Of a stretch of DNA of 60,933 bases, positions 32,309 through 45,500 are shown in pieces; the first letter of the stretch is position 1, and every line of letters begins with the position of its first letter. The translations under genes and the position numbers were made by a program. The stretch covers positions 1 through 60,933 of the forward strand of contig JAKSYS010000365.1 of assembly GCA_022925895.1 (NCBI GenBank). The letters run 5' to 3'. Below the pieces are notes generated by a model. It was not told where the DNA came from. It saw only the letters and a program-made list of their open reading frames with translations, and made no database searches. The DNA is from Fragilaria crotonensis (Eukaryota > Bacillariophyta > Fragilariophyceae > Fragilariales > Fragilariaceae).

Positions 32309-34273
32309 CTAAAACTTGATCGTAGACGCACTTGATGCTGCCACACCACCACCAACATGCGCGACAGTGCTCGCAATGTCGGTCTTTCGGAACATCTGAT
32401 TCCAAGTTCGAAGAGAAAATTGAGTCAATCGAAACGTTTGAAACAAAAACAGTGCCCTCCAGACACCAGAAAAGGATGTAGCGCTCAACCGCAGGGATGC
32501 AAAGTGCAACGCCATTGTGACTAAGTAGGACCCCAACAAGTATACCAAATCTTGAGAAGCCAAGATGCAGCCTTCTAGCATCATGGCGAACGGATGCAAC
32601 AGTAAGGTCCATCCCACCCACTGGGCGGTGTTCTTATGCATCAATAATGACAAAACAGCAGCATCTTGCGTAAAGGACGACCCGAACTTAGTGAGGACCA
32701 TTTGTCCCAAAAGCTTGGTTGAGATGCCGATGCCCGCTGCAACAACCGTCAATCGCCTTAACAACTTGGCAAGGGCGCTTCTTGAATTCGACCTTGTCAT
32801 GACTCGAGGCATAAAGGTTTGAGAGGCCTGCGATAACGAGTCCCCAAACGTGGCGTGTAAGAAGAAGACTCGTAACATGACGTTGTGTGCCGCGACAGCC
32901 GTAACGCCAAAGTCAGTGGCTCGTAGGGACAGTGCCGAGTAACAAATAATCTTCCCAACGATGGTAAAGAAAATTGGCCCCGTCTTCCATAGTAAGGAGA
33001 GAAAGGCCGCTGGGTCGGGGAGGCTCCAAAGTGGTACTGGTCGAAGAGCTGCAGGTGCTGCTTGAGTAAGATCGCCCTGTCCCAACGTTGGAAAATCCTT
33101 CAGTACCTCTTGAACACCATTGTCCTTTCGCTTCTCGTCCTCCCTCCAGCTCCTCATGGTCCGTCGCGTCTGGCGCAACAACAAAAGCGCCGCCGAAGAG
33201 GACGCTGCGGCCGTTGCTGCGGCGGCACCCACCATCCCAAATTGTGGAACGAGTGCCAAATCGCCCATCACATTCACTAGCGATGCCACAGCCACTGCGA
33301 TTGCAGGTGTGGTGGTATCCAAACAGGCCAAGCATACAGATTGGGCCACCATACCGAGAATAGAGAGCGGAGCCACCAGAGAACGTATTTGACAATATTG
33401 GAGTGCCAATTGAATCAAATCGGGGGAAGAGGATCCTCCGGCAGCCCATTGCAACAAAGGTCGCCCAGCAAAAAAGATGGTTGACGTGAGCATGGCGCCG
33501 AGTAGTGTAGCCAATCCCAGGACTTGGGAAGTCGCGGTTTGCAATTCCCGATAGTCCTGCTTGGCAAGTCCATTGGCAACACTATTGGTGGTTGCAATGG
33601 CTAGAAAGTAGGTCAAATAAATAGCTGAGTCCATGAGCATCGTTGCTGGCCCGAGGGCAGCAAGTTGCACAACATTTGAGTACTGTCCAACGACGGTAGT
33701 GTCCACAAGTGACAGCAGAGGTTCCGATAACCAGATCAGGGTAGTAGTTGAAATGAACAGGAGCATTGTCTTATAGGAAGGAATACCGTCTCGAAGCAGG
33801 GGAGAGTCGGGTGATGCATCTTGTTCCACCTGGGCACGTAGCCGTGTCAACGGTCCTCTCAGCAAAGGTTTGGAATAATGTCTGCTCAGCCCTAGCATTT
33901 GTTCGACGTCATTTGCGTTCCCTCGTCGTGAGAATATGGACAAAAATGAGGTTGCGGCAGTTTTGGCGCTCTTTCTATTGCTGTCAGCACCATAACCTGA
34001 CCCAGTATGGCAGTGTCTTCCATGTCGGTGCTGACTTTGTCTGCAGACCCGCATGTGGCTAAAGGTCGGAGTATGACAACACCGAAGGGACGGGAACTGT
34101 GACGGTGCTATCTTTGCATTGAACACGCGCTCTGTAATTGCCGACTGACTCGATGCGGAATGTGTATGCGTATGCGTAAAGCAATCGACAGAGTGCAACG
34201 CAAGCGACAGGAACAACAAACATGCTCGATTTGTTCTCGTTCTTGACCTCATGTGAGCGGAATTCAGGAGCAT
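32309..34273 (-). CDS. MATE-family efflux transporter, DinF-like, plastid-targeted
   Basis: This 654-residue protein is in one frame. The second Met (codon 8, at 34252) is the better start for a signal peptide: basic RSRTRTNR, then CLLFLSLALHSVDC before FTH, so Phe follows the cleavage site as in diatom plastid preproteins. A transit-like, Ser/Arg/His-rich region runs to about residue 165. The transporter core has twelve predicted helices, including EPLLSLVDTTVVGQYS (the MATE helix with Asp), AALGPATMLMDS, LDTTTPAIAVAVASLVNVMG, and a second half beginning LWKTGPIFFTIVGK with AAHNVMLRVFFL. MATE exporters swap cations for drugs or metabolites. The DinF/EDS5-like subgroup includes plant plastid envelope carriers. 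Substrate unknown. Confidence 0.9.
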   Translation of the reverse strand: MLLNSAHMRSRTRTNRACLLFLSLALHSVDCFTHTHTHSASSQSAITERVFNAKIAPSQFPSLRCCHTPTFSHMRVCRQSQHRHGRHCHTGSGYGADSNRKSAKTAATSFLSIFSRRGNANDVEQMLGLSRHYSKPLLRGPLTRLRAQVEQDASPDSPLLRDGIPSYKTMLLFISTTTLIWLSEPLLSLVDTTVVGQYSNVVQLAALGPATMLMDSAIYLTYFLAIATTNSVANGLAKQDYRELQTATSQVLGLATLLGAMLTSTIFFAGRPLLQWAAGGSSSPDLIQLALQYCQIRSLVAPLSILGMVAQSVCLACLDTTTPAIAVAVASLVNVMGDLALVPQFGMVGAAAATAAASSSAALLLLRQTRRTMRSWREDEKRKDNGVQEVLKDFPTLGQGDLTQAAPAALRPVPLWSLPDPAAFLSLLWKTGPIFFTIVGKIICYSALSLRATDFGVTAVAAHNVMLRVFFLHATFGDSLSQASQTFMPRVMTRSNSRSALAKLLRRLTVVAAGIGISTKLLGQMVLTKFGSSFTQDAAVLSLLMHKNTAQWVGWTLLLHPFAMMLEGCILASQDLVYLLGSYLVTMALHFASLRLSATSFSGVWRALFLFQTFRLTQFSLRTWNQMFRKTDIASTVAHVGGGVAASSASTIKF

Positions 34274-36267
34274 GTATCTAGGAGACTATCAGGTACTCCA
34301 AGTTCTCAGTATATACGGAGACTGTGTGTGCAGCAACTCTCACAATCAGGTCAGTGTCAATTGCATTGACGAAGTCTATTACTCGTACGACGGAAGACTT
34401 GCATTCCGTGAAGTGTGTGATCAATTGTGATCAAAAACCAAGTACAAGTACTAGCTCCAGTGCGGCGGTTTCCGTGCACCGGGTTTTATCGCAGATTTTT
34501 TTCATCGTCACGCTGCCATTGGTACAAAATGTACAAGAAGAGGAAATCCGCTTCTGGTGGCCACTTTCTTTTGATAATACTTCAAGTACTACGGCATACA
34601 CTCAAACATCACTAACAATTGTCCTTAAGGAGTGGTGCAAACTGCAAACTAGTAGCTAAAGAAGCATCAATAAGACATTATCTAACATATCAAGGAGTAT
34701 CAGATGCCATTAATGGGGCTGCAACAAGTGAATCAAGGCAGAAGAAGTTGTGATTTTGGAACTGCGAAAGCAAGGTTCCCGGTGTACGCTGGTCATCATC
34801 TCCATCGGCAAACGTCCTCGGAATTACTTTGCAACTGCAGTGACACCACGGAGTCCCTTTGAACCTGGCACTCGCCAATATTCTACCCATTCAGTCAATC
34901 AAGCATCTTACAACTTCAGGATTTCCTTTGACGATGAAACACCATAGATCATCAGACGTACCGAACGCTTGTTATTGCTGACCTGTCATAACCATGTCGC
35001 CCGGTTTCGCAACCTCCGGTGAGGTCCCTTCCATTGTTGACAACTCAGAGCTGAGCTCCCTTATGCAGGTGGTACCAACTGACAAGACGCAAAACGACAA
35101 GCATCAATTTGATGCGGCTGTGCAGGCTCAGAAGCACTCCTATGAGATCAAAACCTTGAACTGCTGAGGATGCGTTAAATTGCCGGTCAAGTAAAACAAA
35201 GGCTTGCGCCAACAAAAGGCTGAACAGCATATTCTTCTTTAGTGCCAAGGACTCAACATGCGCTTTACCGTCACTGCAGCCGGAACATAGTTTTGTAGTC
35301 AGCATTGGAATCCCAATATTCTCTGATACCGAGCTGGCAATGACAAGTGTAGACGCACCTCCTTAGAAGGCATGTTCCTCTGAAGTTGGTAGTGGTGCAC
35401 AACACAGCCAAGTATATATCGTGTATTGTTTGCTCTGACGGGACTGGTGGAGCACCGTTTCTCATTCCAAAGTTCTGGATAGTACCGGTATGTTGCTCGC
35501 ATCGGAAGGTCTTCACCAATAGTCCAAATTAGCACAACAATGAAATGCAAACACCCTTGGTGAACGGTGTTGCTTTGATACATCCCTGAACTACTATTGC
35601 CATGGATTGATAGGGGAACTGCATCTGCAACAACATCATCTATCCCTTGCCATACAATTCATTCCGATTCCTTAACCACAACGACCGAACCAAGAAGTAC
35701 CTTGCTTGGATATGGTCAGACCCAGCATTAGAGCGAGAACCGTAAATTGTTGATTTTTCATACCCTGCCTTCAGCATCATCTTGTCCCCTGCTTACATTT
35801 CGTCCCCGCCAAACAGAGCTGCACTTCTCTTGATTACAACTGTTCGGACACAACTCAGAGCGAGTATCTTCCCTGATCACCAATCTTGAGCGTGTCCATG
35901 ATTCGGCCGTCTGGCAACGCGCTTCTCATTACAACGTTAGCTGCCGTGAGATACTGACGCAAATACCTGTTCAGTACGTCAGCAAAACGGCGGTGTAATG
36001 GGCGCCATGGTCACTCAAGTTGGAAACACAGGAGTGTCAGTTGCTGCTTGGGGATGCGTTCGAACGCAAAGTAACGGGTAACACGTAAAATTACTACTAG
36101 GACCTACGATAGCGACTTTGAAAAAAACCGGCGCGGGCCTTCCTTCACCCGTGCACGGAAACCGCCGCACTGGAGGTCGTAGACTATTATAGTACTCGTA
36201 CCTTGGAGCTAGTACAGTAGCTAGTTGCTAGTCTACTCCAGACTCCAGACTCCACCAGGCCGTGTAA
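34274..36267. other. Intergenic, no supportable gene
   Basis: Several short open frames (such as MSPGFATSGEVPSIVDN from 34996, and stretches on both strands to 36050) suggest an old, decayed element, but I find no motif. It has a GTAC-rich spot at 36180-36250. Confidence 0.35.
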
Positions 36268-36328
36268 AATTGGGGTATTTTCCTCAAATTGGGGTATATT
36301 CAACAATTTGGGGTATTTTCACCAATTT
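36268..36328 (+). repeat. Three tandem units with core AATTGGGGTAT, about 19 bp each
   Basis: AATTGGGGTATTTTCCTC, AAATTGGGGTATATTCAAC and AATTTGGGGTATTTTCACC follow each other. Inverted relatives of the TTGGGGT core lie at about 37000-37060 (CACCCCAGTTGGC repeats), so the two sets may mark the ends of a small element around the hAT-like fragment. Confidence 0.55.
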
Positions 36329-36568
36329 GAACCTTAAATCTATCCCAATTTAAAATCACGTAGAATATGTAGGAAGAGGCATGATAGTGTTGGCGGGTCG
36401 GCGGGAAGACCTCTGTGTTGATTTGGAGGGAAACCATGGAGCATGGAGTTGATTCTCCGTATTTTGAGTTGTAGCATATGTTATAAATTTTGTCAAACAA
36501 ATTGACAATCAAATGCAGGCCAACAAGAAGCATACCAAGGGTATTAAGCCAACTCTTTTCCACGAGAA

Positions 36569-36853
36569 GTGGTTAATGGCTTATGCACTTCGCGTGACTG
36601 CTCGAGATACTGCAACAGACAGTTTTTGCCGAGGCTTGGGCTCCATTCAAAAACAATCCTTTTGAACCAGCCACTAAAGCGGTTCTTTGGTGGTCTGGCA
36701 ACTGTTTTCCCTGGGACTGTTGAGTCTGATTTTGTGTTGATTAATTGGGAAAAGGACGATTATTGTACTAATCTCACTGATCGTTCCCTCAAGGGGATCC
36801 TACACTGCAAACAATACTTTGAATTCCTTGGTGTAGCTAACAAAATGAAGTAG
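36569..36853 (+). pseudogene. hAT-like transposase fragment (C-terminal region)
   Basis: This 94-codon stretch contains FFGGLATVFPGTVESDFVLI and NWEKDDYCTNLTDRSL, ending KGILHCKQYFEF. A GGL-TVFPGT-TVESDFS-I-WEKD-(Y/F)R--LTD-SLEGILH-KQ pattern occurs, to my recollection, in the C-terminal dimerisation region of hAT-type transposases of oomycetes and other stramenopiles. Only this end is present, so it is a relic. The family call rests on memory of the motif. Confidence 0.5.
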
Positions 36854-39066
36854 TATTGATAAAAAATTGAAGATAATAGACAGGTAAGTGTGGTCTACGT
36901 CATAAACAAGTCTATTCTTGCCTACTAGTAGTTGTAGTACTTGAGTAGTAAACGTGGAAAGCAACGGTGCACGGAGTTGCACCGTTGCACCCCAGTTGGC
37001 AGTTGACACCCCAGTTGGCACCCCATTTGAAGACCCAAATTCACCCCAGAAATAGACTATTCTGGGGTTTTTGGAGTATTCAAAACCTCAATAATGTTTT
37101 GGTTTGCCATACTACATGCTGGGCTTACTTGCACAAAAATCAAACATTCATAACCTACTAGCTAATTGAAAACAACAATGAAGAACGTTCAAAACTTGTT
37201 TGAAGCTTCAATCCACTGTTGTGCCGTATAACAAGTGCCTTGAACTTGAAAAATGATGAGTATCTGTGAATGTAGAACATGGACTGCACACTAAATGCTG
37301 CCTTATCTACCATCCTCCACCTTGTAGGAGTAGTCAATGATTATCACTTGTAATCATTTTGTTGATCGCACCCAAATGCTGGTGCTTTAAAAGACAAGTA
37401 CTACCAAAGCTCACCATGTGTTTGACATGCTCCAAGAATAGAGTTTTTTGAAATATGCATTGTATGCCAAATATCAGAGGTTGAGCTCATGCTTCAAGAC
37501 ACATGAATGCTGCCAGGCAGATTGTCTGCTGCCTTCAGTCTTCAGTCTAACATAGTTTGGATCAAAGTAATTGCACAGATTCTGCTGTCTGGTGATTGAT
37601 GCCAAGAATGGAGAATGAGAGTAAAACACTCAGGATGGAACTGGTACATCCTCCAACCCTTCTACTTGAGAGTATTCTCCAATGTATGATAAAGTCTTTG
37701 TTGTTAGAAAACGCAAGATAACGTCTTGGAGGTTTTGCCTTCAGATATGAGTGATCAGGTGGGAATGAATGAAAGACAATGCAATTCTTAATTGTCATCA
37801 CTTAAAGGCTCGTGAAGTATCAACAAAGGTAGTACTGAGAAACAAGTGAATGCCATTCAGATATGACCAAGAATGTCACCTTCTTCCTTGAATCGCATCC
37901 ACAGGACTGTATCATAGGACTGTCTCAAATCAAATGCAAGGGAGAAAAACCTCCCTCCAGTCAATTGCGATTTAGTAAATGCCACTAACACATGACTGAC
38001 AATGCCACATCAAATCGTATTAACAGGATTTGGATCATCCTTCCAGCCAAGTGTGATGATCTTTGTAATGCCACCCAGATATGACCCAGCACAATTCCAC
38101 CTCGAATCCAATTTGGTTCATACTGCCTCCAATAAAAAGCAAGGGAGGACAGTCTCTCTTCCACCTAAACATGATTAGTTGGCTCCATAATCATGTTCAT
38201 GTAGTCTCGTCTCATTACTGGGCTGGACTCTTGTTGTATGATGTGGGTGTCACAGGATGCACTGGCATGACCATGCCCCAATCATTTTGATCAAGATGAG
38301 TACAAACATGCTCTCTGTTGCATAGTCCTTTACCCTTTGCCCTCCTCTGTAAAAAACACACGGATGCTCATGTAATAATAATAATCTAAAAAGTTAAAAA
38401 AAACTGAAATAACGCAAGTTATGTCATACAAGTTACATGCGTCGTAGTAGTAAGTCAAAATTAGTTCTACAGTACTGGAGTACTGGAGTACGCTCAACTC
38501 CATACTTCGTTTTACCAATTCTCAGTATGTCATTCTGGCGTAGGCCGGTGTCGTGTGTAGGAGCAACACATGGAAATATTATTTATCATATTTAACGCTT
38601 TTAAACCGGTTTGTAGCTGCGATCACACACTCCAATTTCCATCTTATGGCCAACGTTTCTCAACGGGAAAGTAGTTGTGAATACTATATTAGAACATGAA
38701 TACATATATAACTCATTGATTTCCACAAAGAACTGGACCGTTTCCGTTGTCCCGCCCACAGCGTCGCCCTCGCGCCATTCTGCCCGTTTCGCCGGTTCGA
38801 CCTTCGAATTTTCCACACTCTGGTCGTGTATCACGTATCACACGTAGTGCGTCGACTCATGAATTTGCCGAACTCTCCCCGTGACATCTAACGCTGTCGC
38901 TCGTTGTTCAGGAGGGGAAATAGAGTGAATTTTCTCTCCATCCACGTATGGCTGGATGCATATTCTGGGTACACGAGGTAGCCCCACGTAGGTCGTAGTA
39001 TTCAATGTTTTTGTTCAGACGTAGAAAGTATACTAAGTCTACGCAAACGCAAATGGATCGAGGTTT
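36854..39066. other. Intergenic with a diverged 220-bp-spaced duplication
   Basis: No supportable gene. Bases 37850-37985 and 38068-38175 share TGCCA(T/C)(T/C)CAGATATGACC, then TC(G/C)AATC, and later GCAAGGGAG with a pyrimidine-rich tail, so this is an old tandem duplication. CACCCC repeats at 36995-37060 are mentioned with the 36268 repeat. Confidence 0.4.
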
Positions 39067-42000
39067 CTAATCTGGATTCATCACAAACTTGAAATCGAAG
39101 TCCATTACACATCGATGTGTTTTGAACTCCCGAAGCAGTTTCTCCAATGCAACAGGACCATACTTTGCACAGTCTTGCTGTATTTCAGCACTGACTTGCC
39201 CGCTATCAATGGCGTGGTAAGCAAGAAGATATTGACGAGCTCGTTTCGCAAATTTTCGAATGCGTTCAATTGAAAGGACTTTCTCCGACAAAGAATATCT
39301 AACGCCTGCCATGAAATTTTCCTTCCCTTTCTTTTCTTTTAAGGTGAGATTGCGGTATGCACCTTTGCTGCATGCCCACATGTACTCAACGCCTTCACCT
39401 GCTATTTCGGCATGACACTTGGGGTTAGCATGACTTCCACGCCAATTTTGCTCCGACATGCTCCATCATGCTTTCTTCGTTCAAGAAATCAGAACACATC
39501 GCCATTAGATGGCGCAAACTCAAGCTCAAGTCCACGTTTCCGAGCTCATCCTTCCTGCCGGTAAGTGTATAGCTTGACAGCTTGTTCATATCAATATATC
39601 CTCGCTCCCACAACACCTGAAGCAAACCCTTTGCCTTTCCCACCCAACCTTCCTTTATTTTAGGAACTTCGCGATTGATCGGGATATTTTTGTCGATACA
39701 AATAGCGATCAGTTCTTTTGTTCTTTCCTTTGGTGTTAATGCCTTGACGACGTAGTTCGAGGATTAATTCGGATTTGTTTCTTGAGACATTTGACGGATC
39801 GCCATCGACTTGATCAAGGCGACTGAGAATGCGTTCGTTTGGTATCATCCAGAAAGGTCCAACATCAACTTCGGTAAATGTCAATCGCTGAGTTTGGCCG
39901 GGCTCCAGGATACGTGCATATGGACCGAGGAAGCCGGATTCCCTTTCAATGACAGTCGGGTGCATGACTGGGCATTTTCCACCAAATGATCTATTCATTT
40001 TAGCTGCATTGAGACCATCGGGGCGCTGCTTTGCGTGTCCTGATGAATGATCGAATAGAAATACAAAATGGACCTGTGGATGCATAACCTTTAGACAATC
40101 AACGACATCTTCGAACTGTAGCACCATGTGATTATAATCCCAGTAGCCCTCTTTGTTTTCCCGTAGTCGAAGTATGTTAGGAATGGCGACTTGCCAGCTA
40201 ATAGAAGGGGCTTAAGGGAAGAGCCTAAGACTTCCATTGCTGCTTCTTCATCGGCATATCTCGTTCCTTGCCGTATCTCGTTCACCGAGTCTAGTGTGTT
40301 TTGATCTAATTCTTGGATCAAACCATATTCCCTGCAGATAAATGATGATATCATCACCCCGCTCCTTCATCCTTGGGGAGGAGAGGACGCTCGCCTTTGG
40401 GACCTGTCCACATCTTTGAAAGAAACGAGAACTGCTTAAAGATGGCCTCGTCCTGCCCGACAAAGATGACTATTGGCTTGCTTGTGTCCCGTCGTATGCT
40501 TAAGTGTGCTCCAAAGAACGCCGTCCCTACTATATCCGCCACTGCTTCACTCGAAATGGCGTCAACGTGATATTCCACCATCTCAACATTACTGATAGGA
40601 TCTACGTAATGATAGCCACAGTTTTGCAACCGAATCTTGTGCCTCTAGAATTTTAGAAGCTACAAGACTAAGCTGAACCCACCGATGAGCTTGAACTTCA
40701 TGAGCGATGTATCGCTTTGTGAAGACAGGCCGATAAGCAAGTGTTTCCGCCTTCTCGTGTCCATCAACAAAATAATGCTTGCTGCGGTTTTTGTATCTGA
40801 AACCCGTGGCATGCATCCATCGAACAACTGTGGCAATGGATATCTTAGATAAACGGTAACTTTGAAGGAAGCTCTTCGTCTCTTGCGATAGCTCCAGCAC
40901 TGGCGGTGTAACAAGGTCATTTTCTTGCGAATTGTCAGAAGTCTCCTCGATGCCTCGCTCAACTCTTGCCATCATCGTTGGAATCAATGTTTCAAGCACG
41001 TACGTGTGCATTCTTTCCACCGACAGTTCTTTCAGAATGCTTACTCCATGTTTCCTGAAAGCATCCATTGCGTCTGGATTCTCGATAAAGAACGGTGGCA
41101 AGCAATTTTGGGTACAGGTGATTTGATAAAGGTGCCTTTCGGGCTGTAGGCCAGTCGTCTGTGCCACCTTGCCAGTGGTCGCCAATGGGAGTAGCTTTCA
41201 ACTCCGACATCATTCATCAATCCAATTGAGTACTCGATACATTGCTGCCATGTCCACCTCGATGTTTTGCTCGCCTCGTCGACAAATTTTCGCAAGGCAC
41301 ATGCAAGGTACATGCTCCGATGCCTGATCATAAAGATGTCGTGTTCTGAACACAAATCCTCTTGATCGCCACCATCTACAAGTGTCCTCCAATCTGCAGC
41401 AATACTGTTAACCATCTCCAATTTTTCAATTCGATCCATGACAGCTTTCCGAACATCGCAATCAGTGCCATAATACAACTTTGGTGCGAAGAGCTTTCTG
41501 GAATCGCCAGATTCCCAATACGAGGATAATTGCAGCGACGGTTCTTGAGCGGTGAGGATCAACAAGGAACTAGTAGGGTTGTTTCCTCTATCTGAGTTTC
41601 GTTTGCTTGGTCAGAAGCAAGCTTACGCTTCTTAGTATTCACAGGTCCAGGAACAGCCGAAAAAATTGCGAGGAGGATGATGTGGTGAAGTCAACATGTT
41701 GACGAGTCCTTGGAGGCAGCGGGTGTGAGGCATTTTGCTCTTTCCAAGCTACTGAATTGGATGCGGTCGGGTAGGATTGGGGACATCCTTTACAGAAACC
41801 TGAAAGAAATTGTACTTCTGTTGCTTTCCGTCTTCCCTTGCTTTGAAGTCGTGTCGAAAAAGCTTCAGTTGTTCGCCGCCACCACCGACAAAGATGTTAC
41901 CCTCAATGGACTTCTCATGGTACTCCTTTCCCACAACACGTAGAAGCTCTGACTTTTCACCTTCAAATCATCTTGAAGCTGGCACCTTGTATTGATTTCA

Positions 42001-42137
42001 TCCAGCAATGTGTCCGCTTGCCACCAAACTTCATGAAGTCGTGAATCTTGCAAAACAGCGTTGAAACTACTTCTAACGAACTGATACCTGATCCGATTTC
42101 TGTGGAGCTTCAGCGTGTTTTCACTCATGATGAACAA
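39067..42137 (-). pseudogene. Large DDE transposase of a stramenopile DNA transposon, many frame breaks
   Basis: Seven or more overlapping minus-strand frames join into one chain of about 1,000 residues. From the N-terminus: VRSSFNAVLQDSRLHEVWW; GKEYHEKSIEGNIFVGG; LFAPKLYYGTDCDVRKAVMD; a helix-turn-helix-like part (ISIATVVRWMHATGFRY); FVGQDEAIFKQF (likely first Asp); KMWTGPKGERPLLPKDEG; HFVFLFDHSSGHAKQRPDGL (likely second Asp); GFLGPYARILEPGQTQ; GLLQVLWERGYIDMNKLSSY; and a Cys/His-containing end (AEIAGEGVEYMWACSKGAYR) to the stop at 39067. I know this architecture from multi-copy transposases of diatoms and some fungi. I could not find terminal inverted repeats by eye. Some breaks may be sequence errors; I call it broken because there are at least six. 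Confidence 0.7.
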
Positions 42138-42563
42138 GGAGATGAAATATCTTCAAGAAGCTCCACGGAATATCAAGAATTGGTGAAGGTATGGACTGTC
42201 AAGGTCAATGGGGTTGAGAAGCAAGTGATTCGACGCATAAATCTATTTTCGATGCGCACGCATTAAAAAAATCGTGGTACTAGTACGTAGAGCTCTACCT
42301 CGCGAATCCTGTTCGTGAATCCAGCCATAGAAAGTAATAATTTTCATTCTTCACCCAGCAGTACTCCGACTATAGTTCATTCAAGTGCCAGACAAAAGCA
42401 GTGACTTCAACAGCCGGCAGGGGGCACCATTCAACGCTCTAGCAGGTAGTACCTGAGAGGAACGCACCATCCCGTCCTCTCCCCTTCCATTTCACACCAC
42501 TCACCCACTCATACGCACCCGCACATCCACAAATACTCGCATCAATCCCAATTCCAACAAGAC
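42138..42563. promoter_or_regulatory. Region between the transposase and the IQ/FAM13A-like gene
   Basis: It probably holds the promoter and leader of the 42564 gene. CACTCACCCACTCATACGC-like pyrimidine-rich sequence at 42490-42530 precedes the start. No other element seen. Confidence 0.3.
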
Positions 42564-45500
42564 ATGATGGTGTTGAGCGCTTCCGAAGGACAGCGAAAAG
42601 AGAATTTACCGCTTCGCGGCAGTAGTGGGAGTGGAAGTGGCAGCGGCAGTGGCGGCTCGGAAAGTACGAGTGCATTGTCCAAACGACGGTCCAAAGGATT
42701 TGGAAAGGCACCCGTCAGTCCGGAAGGTGACCTAGGATTGGTGCCAAACCGACCGCAACACCCGCAACAGCTACAACGACAACAAAGCGGATCGTCTTTG
42801 GATTTGATGCTGCCTACTAGTACCACTGCTGACTCATCCACTGGACTTTTAGTTCTCATGTGTGTACTCAGAATGCCCTGGCGCATCAAACTCGAACGCA
42901 GCTTGCCTTGTGTCCTCCGGGTCGGAATAGACGAACATTGCAAGCATCGATGAGGAGTAGGCCAATCCGATCGTCAACGTTTCCTGGAAATGCTTTAGTG
43001 GCAGCAGTGAAGGAGGATGATTATCTCAGTATCAATGCCAATATTTTTGAAGCAGATGAAGGCGAAAGTAGCGGAGATGACGATGAACTCTTTGATGTCA
43101 AGGAATTACTGCTTGGGAAGCCTACGCTGTCAACTCGAACCACAACAATGCAAGCAGTGCGAGAACCACTTTTCACACCTAGTACAGAGGAGAACAACAA
43201 ACTGCCATTTCGATTCAGAAAACTTCGATACTTTGATGCAGCAACAGCGTCAGATCGCTGTCTAGCAAGAGACTATTTGCGAAACGAACTTAAGAAATCG
43301 AGGAGACGAGCCTTGTTTCACAGATTGCAGAAGGAGCCAGATGTTGTCGATGGTATGAGTCGTTTCGAGGAAGCGGCAAGACTGTCGTCCTCGCTTCTGT
43401 TGGAAAGTTTGCTCCTTGACCCCTTGGAGAGTGTGGAAGGCATGGCCAAATGCTATGACGGGATTGTGGCAGCGGGTGTGGCTCTGCAGCAAAATGGTAC
43501 TCGTAATCAAGTCCTGAAGGCACTGAGCCCACTACTGATTTCATCGCTCGAGAAAGTGTCCGGTCAAGTCATTTTGAATTTGGCAAAAATAAGGCGATTG
43601 TGCGGGACGCCTCGCTACCAACGTCGTTTTGTCCAACGCGTCGGCCCCTATCTCGTCCGACCATCGCGAGCTGCACCCTGGTGCTTGCGACACCAACATG
43701 ATATGGAAGCGATCCTGGCGGCGGTCGAGCTCATTCTGGATTCGGCGGAAGATATTTTTCAGGCAACTGGTATGAGAAGGGACGGCAGCTGCTACGCGAT
43801 TCGGTTCGCAAGCAAACCCTCAGCGTGGCAGCTCAACAATTGAAGGATCTCAGCCCTGCTCCTTCGGTCTTTTGGCCCGCTCGACGATTCACTGTTACGC
43901 TGGCCGAATGGGAAGTCATGGCTGTTGATCGACAAATTAGAATCTCCATTGCCAATATTTTCACGCAAGATTGGTCCAAGGTAGTGGCCATGCCAGTCAG
44001 GGAACCTGACCTCAAGAGTCGACGTCGTGTGGGTAGCAAACAAGTATTGCAATCCCCCAAGAGTCCGGTCCGCCACAAGGCTCCTAAATTTCATTCATTT
44101 CATGGCGTACCACCTGCTCCAGACGACGTCGATGCTCCATTGTCCCCGTCTCCTGGAGTTGTCAAGACTCCACCGCGATCGCCATCATCTCCTCCAAATA
44201 CTCCAATGTCGAGAGATTCTAAGGAGCCCGCCACCTCCACCGCACCACGAGCCCTGGATACAGGCACCACCAGCAATGACTCCTGTCGCCGCAAGCGTCG
44301 ATTGCATCAGCAACGGACCCCTCTCTCGGATGTCATCGAATGTGTCTGTGGCGTCGACTGGCTCCGCTAGCTTACAAGCGACACATTACCGCATGCTCAC
44401 TTCGACAGCTGCCGAGCGCAAGCGAACTGTTGCTGCCTGTCGGGCACTTCGATCCCAGATTCAACGCTTCGAAGAAGCGTTCATGCAACTTCATGGTCGG
44501 GCGCCGAAGGAGCATCAGAGCGCGCTCCGTTGGCTACAACTTATGCGCAATATCGTGAATGGAAACGTGCCATTCGAGCTGATGCGGCGTGTCGTATTCA
44601 GGCTTTATTTCGTGGAGCAAGGATCAGATGGTTGCTGCTGCGCAGTAGCAACAGTCGATTAGCTCGGGTCGTCATGACGAGAGCAGGTCGAGCTGTTGCT
44701 GGTGGTGGCAAAGCGACCAATGTAGCGCTGGAAAAATTAAGTATTCCCATCGACATAACGTCAGAGCCGGATCATAAGTTGGGCCTGCTGACCCCCATAC
44801 CACATTCCAAGAAGGCGGATGGAGTGGATTTATTTATAAACAACACCAGTTCAAGGCAATTGTCTCCAGTCACACCTCCTTCCTGGTCCACCTCGGTCCA
44901 ACCCCGAAGAAGTTTATCCCCGAGTTCGTTTGCTGCGTCACCGTCGGCTACCAGCACCAGTGCCGCCAACAACGATTTGATGCAGATGTCTTTACCGGAC
45001 CTTCAAGCTCGCAAACGGGATTTGAAACAGCAGCTGAAGCAATATGATATGAACTTTGCTCGCAAGCATGGTCGCATGCCGGTTAAGGCAGAGAAGGAAC
45101 CGATTCGCCATGTTTATGAAATGTATAATACTCTCAAGAGTCGAATATCCGCAGTCGAACAACAAGAGCAGGAACAACAGCAGCAGAAAAAGCCTGCAGC
45201 TGTGACTGCAACGCAAGCGAAACAGCATCCACAACCACGTCCGTTGCAACGAACGCTGTCACCCCCCGTCAGCGTTTCCAGTGCTGGTGGGAGCAATCGC
45301 CTCGAATCAGATCAAGGCCAGGAAGTCATGGCACGTGGTACTCGGCAAGGCAGTGCTAGCATAAGCAACACCTCGAGCAGCAAAGCCAAACAGCTGCAGC
45401 AGCAACAACAACTCCAACAGCTGCAGCAACAACAACAACAACAGCAGCAGCAACAACAGACCGTTTATTCTCCAGCTCCCCCTCAATTGGATCTTCCACC

